Source of the DNA: Liopterus haemorrhoidalis
Lineage: Eukaryota; Arthropoda; Insecta; Coleoptera; Dytiscidae
NCBI GenBank assembly: GCA_963971575.1
Contig: OZ020611.1
Location: 372,001 to 436,000 of the forward strand
Direction of reading: 5' to 3'
Length of the DNA: 64,000 bases
Under the pieces are notes generated by a model. That model worked only from the letters and a program-made list of their open reading frames with translations, was not told where the DNA came from and ran no database searches. Positions 1-7,005 of this stretch are shown in pieces (position 1 is the first letter of the stretch; every line of letters starts with the position of its first letter). Made by a program: the position numbers and the translations under genes.

Positions 1-1115
1 ACCTAAAATTGACTATAACTCAAAAACTAAGGCCTCTTGATTTTTTTAAATATTTTTTTACTAATCCTCACCCCAAAATTACCTAACGGCCATATTTTGG
101 ACTGTATTAGGAAAACGTTTTTTTTTCAAAAAAATTAACAGAGAGTATATGAACATGTATCTCAAAAACTAAAAGAGATAGGGACCTGCGGTTGGAATTT
201 TTGAAGTTTTAAGGTCCGATATATGGTAAAGGCACATTTTAAAACATATTTTAAACAAAAAAAAATTTTGAAAAATTTTGAAATTTTTGTAGTGTAATTT
301 AATTTTTCAAAAAATTATATCTCAATAACGGTAAAAGATAGGGACCTCTGGTTTAAATTTTTGAGTTCCTCAAGTCCATTTTAGTCGAAGGAAATTGGGG
401 CCTTAATAACAAAACTTATACAAAAGCATGTATCATTAAACAAAACCCTTAAAAATGGCAAAAAGTCGAAAAATCGTAAGGGGGACCCCTTCGATAAGAA
501 ATCTCGAATTTTTACAAAAAAAAATATTTCGGATTTTTCTCAAAATTGATACACATTGGGCCGTAGATCACAAAAATAAGGTTCTATTTGGATTTTGGCC
601 AACTGTTTTTGAGTAAATCGGAAAAAAAGTACCTAAAATTGACTATATCGGAAAATAGTACCTAAAATTGACTATAACTCAAAAACTAAGGCCTCTTGAT
701 TTTTTTAAATATTTTTTTATTAATCCTCACCCCAAAATTACCTAACGGCCATATTTTGGACTGTATTAGGAAAACTTTTTTTTTTCAAAAAAATTAACAG
801 AGAGTATATGAACATGTATCTCAAAAACTAAAAGAGATAGGGACCTGCGGTTGGAATTTTTGAAGTTTTAAGGTCCGATATATGGTAAAAGCACATTTTA
901 AAACAAATTTTAAACAAAAAAAAATTTTGAAAAATTTTGAAATTTTTGTAATAGAATTTAATTTTTCAAAAAATTATATCTCAATAACGGTAAAAGATAG
1001 GGACCTCTGGTTTCAATTTTTGAGTTCCTCAAGTCCATTTTAGTCGAAGGAAATTGGGGCCTTAATAACAAAACTTATACAAAAGCTTGTATCATTAAAC
1101 AAAACCCTTAAAAAT

Positions 1116-1274
1116 GGCAAAAAATCGAAAAATCGTAAGGGGGACCCCTTCGATAAGAAATCTCGAATTTTTACAAAAAAAAATATTTCGGATTTTTCTC
1201 AAAATTGATACACATTGGGCCGTAGATCACAAAAATAAGGTTCATTTTGGATTTTGGCCAACTGTTTTTGAGTA
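1116..1274 (+). other. Monomer-borne short open frame (example), probably not a gene
   Basis: Almost every satellite monomer contains an ATG (atggcaaaaa) opening a frame of about 52 codons that begins MAKNRKIVRG or MAKSRKIVRG and normally stops at the taa in gagtaaatcgg. In several subtype monomers that taa is changed to caa or tat, which lengthens the frame to 60-67 codons: 10474-10677, 32421-32624, 42104-42307, 44080-44262, 52378-52581, 53696-53899, 56989-57192 and 60283-60486. I recognise no domain. Monomer length (659) is not a multiple of three, so the frame cannot run on into the next unit. It is listed so readers do not mistake these frames for independent genes; whether any is translated is unknown. 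Confidence 0.4.
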
Positions 1275-3094
1275 AATCGGAAAAAAAGTACCTAAAATTG
1301 ACTATATCGGAAAATAGTACCTAAAATTGACTATAACTCAAAAACTAAGGCCTCTTGATTTTTTTAAATATTTTTTTATTAATCCTCACCCCAAAATTAC
1401 CTAACGGCCATATTTTGGACTGTATTAGGAAAACTTTTTTTTTTCAAAAAAATTAACAGAGAGTATATGAACATGTATCTCAAAAACTAAAAGAGATAGG
1501 GACCTGCGGTTGGAATTTTTGAAGTTTTAAGGTCCGATATATGGTAAAGGCACATTTTAAAACATATTTTAAACAAAAAAAAATTTTGAAAAATTTTGAA
1601 ATTTTTGTAGTGTAATTTAATTTTTCAAAAAATTATATCTCAATAACGGTAAAAGATAGGGACCTCTGGTTTAAATTTTTGAGTTCCTCAAGTCCATTTT
1701 AGTCGAAGGAAATTGGGGCCTTAATAACAAAACTTATACAAAAGCATGTATCATTAAACAAAACCCTTAAAAATGGCAAAAAGTCGAAAAATCGTAAGGG
1801 GGACCCCTTCGATAAGAAATCTCGAACTTTTACAAAAAAAAATATTTCGGATTTTTCTCAAAATTGATACACATTGGGCCGTAGATCACAAAAATAAGGT
1901 TTATTTTGGATTTTGGCCAACTGTTTTTGAGTAAATCGGAAAAAAAGTACCTAAAATTGACTATATCGGAAAATAGTACCTAAAATTGACTATAACTCAA
2001 AAACTAAGGCCTCTTGATTTTTTTAAATATTTTTTTATTAATACTCACCCCAAAATTACCTAACGGCCATATTTTGGACTGTATTAGGAAAACTTTTTTT
2101 TTTCAAAAAAATTAACAGAGAGTATATGAACATGTATCTCAAAAACTAAAAGAGATAGGGACCTGCGGTTGGAATTTTTGAAGTTTTAAGGTCCGATATA
2201 TGGTAAAGGCACATTTTAAAACATATTTTAAACAAAAAAAAATTTTGAAAAATTTTGAAATTTTTGTAGTGTAATTTAATTTTTCAAAAAATTATATCTC
2301 AATAACGGTAAAAGATAGGGACCTCTGGTTTAAATTTTTGAGTTCCTCAAGTCCATTTTAGTCGAAGGAAATTGGGGCCTTAATAACAAAACTTATACAA
2401 AAGCATGTATCATTAAACAAAACCCTTAAAAATGGCAAAAAGTCGAAAAATCGTAAGGGGGACCCCTTCGATAAGAAATCTCGAATTTTTACAAAAAAAA
2501 ATATTTCGGATTTTTCTCAAAATTGATACACATTGGGCCGTAGATCACAAAAATAAGGTTCATTTTAGATTTTGGCCAACTGTTTTTGAGTAAATCGGAA
2601 AAAAAGTACCTAAAATTGACTATATCGGAAAATAGTACCTAAAATTGACTATAACTCAAAAACTAAGGCCTCTTGATTTTTTTAAATATTTTTTTATTAA
2701 TCCTCACCCCAAAATTACCTAACGGCCATATTTTGGACTGTATTAGGAAAACTTTTTTTTTTCAAAAAAATTAACAGAGAGTATATGAACATGTATCTCA
2801 AAAACTAAAAGAGATAGGGACCTGCGGTTGGAATTTTTGAAGTTTTAAGGTCCGATATATGGTAAAGGCACATTTTAAAACATATTTTAAACAAAAAAAA
2901 ATTTTGAAAAATTTTGAAATTTTTGTAATAGAATTTAATTTTTAAAAAATTATATCTCAATAACGGTAAAAGATAGGGACCTCTGGTTTAAATTTTTGAG
3001 TTCCTCAAGTCCATTTTAGTCGAAGGAAATTAGGGCCTTAATAACCAAACTTATACAAAAGCATGTATCATTAAACGAAACCCTTAAAAATGGC

Positions 3095-3138
3095 AAAAAA
3101 TCGAAAAATCGTAACCCCTTACGATTTTTCGATTTTTT
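3095..3138. repeat. Perfect 20-bp hairpin at satellite breakpoint, copy 1
   Basis: The arms are 3095-3114 (aaaaaatcgaaaaatcgtaa) and 3119-3138, its exact reverse complement, separated by a cccc loop. The left arm is normal satellite sequence, which in other monomers continues as gtaagggggacccc. The loop plus right arm reads as the reverse complement of that normal sequence. The satellite then resumes near monomer position 40 in the original orientation. This is what a local template switch with a deletion would leave. The same structure lies upstream of composite copies 2, 3, 5 and 6. Confidence 0.95.
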
Positions 3139-3489
3139 TAAATATATTTTTATTAATCCTCACCCCAAAATTACCTAACGGCCATATTTTGGACTGTATT
3201 AGGAAAACTTTTTTTTTCAAAAAAATGAACAGAGAATTTATGAACATGTATTTCAAAAACTAAAACAGATAGGGACCTGCGGTTGGAATTTTTGAAGTTT
3301 TAAGGTCCGATATATGGTAAAGGCACATTTTAAAACATATTTTAAACCAAAAAATTTTTAGGAAAAATTTTGAAATTTTTGTATTAAAATTTAATTTAAA
3401 AAAAAATTATATCTCAATAACGGTAAAAGATAGGGACCTCTGGTTTAAATTTTTGAGTTCCTCAAGTCCATTTTAGTCGAAAAAAATTG
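3115..3489 (+). repeat. Diverged truncated boundary monomer, copy 1
   Basis: This is a partial monomer running from monomer position about 40 to 397. It is more diverged than ordinary units: it reads atgaacagagaatttatg where ordinary units have attaacagagagtatatg, and attaaaatttaattt in the mid region. It always sits between the hairpin junction and the composite insert, so it probably marks the original integration neighbourhood. Satellite similarity ends at about 3489, after gaaaaaaattg. Confidence 0.85.
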
Positions 3490-3743
3490 CCCGTACCCGA
3501 CAAAATTTTAAGTTTGGCCCGAATAAACCTCGTTGAAAAAATATTATGATACAAAAATTGCTTACAATTTGTAATAATTATGAAACTAGAAATTAAAAAA
3601 TATATATATATTTTTTAACGAAGGTTTAAAAATATATTATTTAAAGGTATTATTGTTCTTATCCGGCCCGAGCCCGAATATAATACATGTCTGTCGGCAC
3701 GAACCCGGCCCTCGGGTAAAGCCCGAGCCCGTGCAGACCTCTA
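3490..3743 (-). mobile_element. hAT-like terminal fragment A, copy 1
   Basis: This GC-rich patch sits in AT-rich surroundings. It begins cccgtacccgac and ends gcccgagcccgtgcagacctcta. Read on the minus strand from 3743 it starts tagaggtctgcacgggctcg, which resembles the terminus and CCGG-rich subterminal sequence of hAT-family elements. No matching terminus or 8-bp target duplication is visible, so it looks like a one-ended fragment. The left limit is the abrupt satellite junction. About 3600-3665 is plain AT-rich sequence with a short (ta)n run. Confidence 0.35.
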
Positions 3744-3744
3744 A

Positions 3745-4004
3745 CATCCATTGCTCAACTTCACAGCGCTATGATTCATCATAGTACATCCATTGCTCAC
3801 CTTCACAGCGCTAGGCTTCATCGTAGTACATCCATTGCTCACCTTCACAGCGCTAGGCTTCATCATAGTACATCCATTGCTCACCTTCACAGCGCTAGGC
3901 TTCATCGTAGTACATCCTCTGCCCACCTTCACAGCGCTGTGATTCATCGTAGTACATCCTCTGCTCTCCTTCACAGCGCTGTGATTCATCGTAGTACATC
4001 CATT
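3745..4004. repeat. 42-bp minisatellite, 6 units, copy 1
   Basis: Units begin at 3745, 3787, 3829, 3871, 3913 and 3955, with a partial seventh at 3997. The unit contains cattgctcaccttcacagcg followed by ctaggcttcatcgtagtaca. The outer units differ by a few bases, for example cctctgcccacc in the last two. As 42 is a multiple of three and the unit lacks stops in some frames, both strands show artefactual open frames of 78-89 codons. These are repeat shadows, not genes. Confidence 0.95.
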
Positions 4005-4111
4005 TGACAACTGACAATAACTGAAGCGCCTCTAGTGAGATTTTGAGAAACTGACAGTTGTAGGATAGTCGAGTTTGTTTTCTGTTGTTTTCATAGCAAG
4101 TTTTTAAAAAA

Positions 4112-5126
4112 ATGTCTTTAAAATTGCTAGAAAAAATTAAATGCATCGTGAATTGTTGTGTTTATCTTTGCAATGCAAAAGTAGGTCGTGATAGAGACCT
4201 AAGTTTTCATCGTGTTCCGAAACGTGGCAAAAAAACGTGTTTCTGAATTTACGTGGTGGTGCACTTGTATGTAGTTATAGATAGAAGACAAGCATGGGAA
4301 TATGTTCTTAGAAGTGGAAAGACAGTTAAAGACCATTTTAGAGTGTGTTCCCGTCATTTTACAACGAGGATTACTTTTGGCCCGGTATGTAACATACATA
4401 AAGTTAAAGCCTGCGCAAAATGATAGGTTAATTAACATTTTTTTTTTTTTCTTTCTAGATATTCCTTGTATGAAAAATGTTTTGAAACAAAATGCTGTGC
4501 CATCTTTGAATCTGGCAAGTTGTACAAAAATTGTGAAACAGAGGAGAATAATAGAAAAGAAGGTTACACATGAGGATCTTGCAAACTATGCTGCTGATTA
4601 GCTGACGAGCAAGTGGCTGGACCAAGCTCAATACTTGATGAACAGGTGAAGGTGATTCACACGTGAGAACTTGATGATTTGGAAACTGCAGGGATCTTGC
4701 TATCCTTGAGTCGTGCAGTAGTAGAAGTTACGGAAGATAAACATACTGCACGCAAAGATATCGCAGTGCAAGTTTCCAGCGGAAGTGATACATGCGACAA
4801 CCGTATCACTTGCAATTAATTAATGATACACAAATTAATACGGGACCGGATTACAGAGTCGTAAATTATTAGAATTTCTTGTGGGCAAATTAACTTTCTT
4901 TCATAAAAAAGATTGAATTTCCCAACATATAACATTGACGGATAAGGTTGTGTTAACGCTAATGAAATTAAAACAAGCCTTGAGCTATTCAATGTTGGCT
5001 GTATTGTTTAAAATTTCCGCAGTTTCCTGTCGTCGTATATTCCAAACAATTATACAGGAACTGGCGAAAATATTAAAACATTGTGTGTACTTACCATGTA
5101 AAAATGAGATTCTTCAATATTTATAG
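4112..5126 (+). pseudogene. THAP-domain / HTH transposase pseudogene, copy 1 (DDE part missing)
   Basis: From the ATG at 4112 the frame gives a THAP zinc-finger pattern: CCVYLC, then SFHRVP, then a conserved W (4295), then CSRHF. One in-frame TGA at 4244-4246 breaks it. A plausible intron runs from gtatgt at 4385 to a pyrimidine-rich ctttctag ending at 4458. The next exon continues as KNVLKQNAVPSLNL, the usual THAP C-terminal AVPSL motif, but in a frame one base off the simple splice. Further pieces, in shifted frames, include DIAVQVSSGS (about 4762) and EFLVGKLTFFHKK (4872-4910). After a TGA at 4914 comes LTLMKLKQALSYSMLAVLF, matching the helix-turn-helix domain that precedes DDE catalytic domains in THAP-bearing transposases. 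The frame stops at 5124-5126 and no DDE domain follows. It is a dead, 3'-truncated transposase whose lesions are shared between copies, so it was dead before amplification. Confidence 0.8.
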
Positions 5127-5183
5127 GCATATTAATTTAATTTTATAGGCATAATTATTATTTAAATGGAGAAAAATGTTAAT

Positions 5184-5312
5184 GGGGGTTGTTCGTAGTC
5201 ATTTCCGATGGTTTGTTATTATCAAACACAAGCACAGAATAATTTTAACTGACTCACATGAAGCGTTTCGGCTGATGATAATAAACCATTGGAAATGACT
5301 ACGAACAGACCC
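5184..5312. repeat. 129-bp foldback / MITE-like inverted repeat, copy 1
   Basis: Arms 5191-5224 and 5276-5306 pair over about 31 bp with two mismatches (gttcgtagtcatttccgatg against a near-exact complement). Weaker pairing extends to the ggggg and ccc ends. AAT occurs on both outer sides (5181-5183 and 5313-5315), possibly a 3-bp target duplication. The loop of about 50 bases codes for nothing visible. It could be a tiny MITE or a solo foldback; it lies directly after the truncated THAP transposase. Confidence 0.7.
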
Positions 5313-5393
5313 AATTTTATTCTTTTGTGATTGTTGTAAGTAATTATCTATAACTTATAGCTATATTTTTGTAAAGTTATGTAGTTATTATTA

Positions 5394-5558
5394 CATATTT
5401 ACAATATATTACAGTTTTATTATAAAATGTAATATATTGTAAATTAAATTGTATGTTATGTAATTTGGATTGTTTTGTATTGTTTTGGTTATTTTATTTC
5501 TATTTGTAATGGCTAATGCCCTGAACGCCGCAAGGCCTAGGGACAAATAAAGAATATA
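5394..5558 (+). mobile_element. 5'-truncated retroposon with 16-bp TSD, copy 1
   Basis: The insertion is flanked by identical 16-bp direct repeats, tatgtagttattatta, at 5378-5393 and 5559-5574. Its 3' part has gccctgaacgccgcaaggcc followed by acaaataaagaata, which contains an AATAAA polyadenylation-type signal just before the end. This is typical of the tail of a non-LTR retrotransposon or SINE. No coding sequence is left. The first 50 bases form a hairpin with perfect 16-bp arms (5398-5413 and 5428-5443), which may record an inversion during insertion. A third near-copy of the flanking repeat is at 5720-5735. Confidence 0.75.
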
Positions 5559-5574
5559 TATGTAGTTATTATTA

Positions 5575-5836
5575 AAATTAATATAATTTTATTTAATATT
5601 CACAATAATCAGGAAATTTTAAAACCTTTCTCCCCACTTAACTACTATTTACGTTTGGCTAAACAGTCAATATGCAAAATGAAGTAATTTTTTCATATCT
5701 AGTAATTGAATATGTCAAATATGTAGTTATTATTTATTCAGAATATTATATGTAGGTAATATGTGAAAAAAAATCACAAAAACAAATCTTTTCAAAACAT
5801 TTATTATACAGTTAACATATAACAACTAAATTTATA
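5575..5836. other. Intervening AT-rich sequence, no gene seen, copy 1
   Basis: This is unique-looking AT-rich sequence between the retroposon and the TIR element. I see no open frame, RNA gene or terminal repeat. The only notable item is atgtagttattattta at 5720-5735, almost identical to the retroposon target duplication. The corresponding stretches in copies 2-5 are nearly identical. Confidence 0.6.
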
Positions 5837-5839
5837 TTA

Positions 5840-6583
5840 TCTGTCTCAATTTGTAATACGAAACTAAGAGGAAAATTTCATTTTTTATGTTGTCTATTTA
5901 AAATATCATCTTAGGGTGGTACTGCTGAAATGGCACCTTTCAAAACATTTGACAATTCATATTTGACATTAAATTATATGTCAATTTATTTTTTTAATTG
6001 AAAAGTATTTTTATACAAGCAAAATAAGAACATAACATCAGAAAATATGCATAAGAGACAACAATTAGATAAATATACAAAAAAAAACACATATATAACG
6101 CTTATGGAAAACTTTTAGAAAAAAATGGAACAAAATTAAAAAGAAGCGAAATTATAGACCTTGTGGCAGATATTTTTTCAGTAAATCTTGGTGTCCTTTT
6201 TGTTGTGAAATATCAAATAATTTACCCATTTCAATTTCTTTAGATTTCTGAAGGAGAAGTAAGAAAAATTTTAAATGAAGGTGCAGAAAATTTAAGACCG
6301 ACGAACATGGGAAGAGGTAATAATAAGAAAACAGATAGAACCACAGACTACATGTTTCGGAAAGATTTTAAGAGAAAAATTTGGGATTTACATTCAAAAA
6401 ATGATTTTTTTTTTTAAATATGTTATTAAATTTTGAAAAACAAGAATTATCGCGATATGATGAAACTTAACCATACTTTTAAAAGCCAGATTTACAAGTT
6501 CACATGATTCTACAAAAGTCTATTTACACCACAACAGTCACTAAAGTAACCAGATCTAGTTTCGTATTACAAATTGAGACAGA
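5840..6583 (+). mobile_element. 744-bp DNA transposon with perfect 27-bp TIRs, copy 1
   Basis: The left terminal repeat at 5840-5866 (starting tctgtctcaatttgtaatac) and the right one at 6557-6583 are exact reverse complements over 27 bp. TTA directly flanks both ends (5837-5839 and 6584-6586), consistent with a 3-bp target duplication. TWA duplications are known for PIF/Harbinger elements, but the coding remnant inside is not one I can assign to that group. The element carries the broken two-exon HTH gene at 6047-6417, so it is a decayed, probably internally deleted transposon and not a short MITE. Confidence 0.8.
6047..6417 (+). pseudogene. Two-exon helix-turn-helix transposase-like remnant, copy 1
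   Basis: The ATG at 6047 opens MHKRQQLDKYTKK. A run of 9 A bases in this copy (8 in copies 2-5) then shifts the frame. The downstream frame reads YGKLLEKNGTKLKRSEIIDL and VADIFS, up to a donor gtaaat at 6181. The acceptor tttctttag ends at 6243. Joining gives VADIFS-ISEGEVRKIL in phase, a convincing helix-turn-helix, followed by a basic stretch (GRGNNKKTDR). It ends at TAA 6415-6417 in a poly-T run. The 63-bp intron and phase-0 join support a real ancestral gene. No catalytic domain remains. It lies within the TIR element and is probably the N-terminus of that element's transposase. The family is not identified. Confidence 0.6.
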
Positions 6584-6716
6584 TTATACTTACAGTGTGC
6601 CATCACAAAGTACTTGTATTAAATACATTCGAGCAGCAGAGTAGAAATAACTTGGCCCAATATTTTCTAACAGAGATATTATTTATCATTACCATGGAAA
6701 AGTTACATATAAGTAC

Positions 6717-7005
6717 TAGTGGTGTCAGAAATCGATTTTGACGGAACCGGAACTGGTTCCAAAAAAAAAACCGGTTTCGGGTTTACCCGGTTTTTGAACC
6801 GGGTATCCGAAACAGGGTAATCGGAACCGGGTACCCGGGACCGGATATCCGGAACCGGGTATCGTACGGATTTGTTATATACATTTTCAATTTTGAATAG
6901 AAAAAAAAAATAGTAATCGTTTCTTTATTTTAATTCTAAACAACTTCTTTATAATATATATTTTTGATATGCCTGGATATAGTTGTAATCTATATCCAGG
7001 CCCGG
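6717..7005 (+). mobile_element. hAT-like terminal fragment B, copy 1
   Basis: It begins tagtggtgtcagaaatcgat, which resembles a hAT terminal repeat. A stretch dense in ccggt/aaccggg motifs with local palindromes follows (6745-6865), then AT-rich sequence and a 12-bp hairpin at 6971-7001. It stops abruptly where satellite resumes (gtaatagaattt). Its terminus faces left while fragment A's terminus faces right, so both point toward the middle of the composite. The two are not obvious partners: only about seven of the first nine bases agree. Confidence 0.35.
6971..7001. repeat. Perfect 12-bp hairpin at right end of composite, copy 1
   Basis: The arms are gcctggatatag (6971-6982) and ctatatccaggc (6990-7001) with the loop ttgtaat. 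Copies 3 (27776-27806), 4 (36805-36835) and 5 (50196-50226) are identical. Copy 2 instead has attacaa followed by ctatatccaggc (17024-17042). The arm-plus-loop of the other copies is exactly the reverse complement of that 19-base stretch. Confidence 0.93.

Larger units (their letters stand above)
1..3489 (+). repeat. 659-bp satellite array 1
   Basis: This is a head-to-tail tandem array. Monomers, taken from the shared motif acctaaaattgactataac, start at 1, 660, 1319, 1978 and 2637, so four successive monomers are exactly 659 bp. The fifth is cut at a hairpin junction near 3114 and is followed by a diverged, truncated boundary monomer up to 3489. Each monomer contains two related blocks (around monomer positions 158 and 317, both beginning tatctcaa and followed by gatagggacct). 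It also has a 29-bp tandem duplication near its end (second copy starts at 657) and runs of A/T. The monomer starting at 660 is a distinct subtype, marked by aaaagcttgtatc and ggtttcaattt. Nothing here looks like a gene; short open frames repeat with the monomer. Confidence 0.97.
3490..7005 (+). mobile_element. Composite transposon-debris insert, copy 1 (full length)
   Basis: This 3.5-kb non-satellite block recurs six times in the window. In order it holds a hAT-like end, a 42-bp minisatellite, a THAP/HTH transposase pseudogene, a 129-bp foldback, a 165-bp retroposon, a 744-bp TIR element with a broken HTH gene, and a second hAT-like end. This copy has no private insertion or large deletion, so it serves as the reference for the others. 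The satellite on its left ends at monomer position about 397 and that on its right resumes at about 283, so roughly 115 bp of satellite is present on both sides. Confidence 0.93.

Noticed and set aside
1..659. CENP-B-box-like motif in the satellite
   Set aside because: I looked for a TTCG...A..CGGG pattern around ccccttcgataagaaatctcg and ttcggattttt; the required CGGG half is absent.
3745..4004. CRISPR array
   Set aside because: The 42-bp units are contiguous with no unique spacers, and the context is eukaryotic.
3741..4010. Open frames of 78-117 codons on both strands over the 42-bp tract (all six copies)
   Set aside because: They follow purely from a 42-bp repeat unit whose length is a multiple of three. 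They appear on both strands at once, and the frames lengthen only when units are added.
3895..4146. Minus-strand frames of 83 and 79 codons (3895-4146, 4199-4438 and equivalents)
   Set aside because: They lie antisense to the THAP pseudogene and minisatellite, show no domain and are preserved only because the copies are nearly identical.
5184..5312. tRNA or other structured RNA gene
   Set aside because: It is a long simple foldback without cloverleaf features. A repeat or MITE explanation is simpler.
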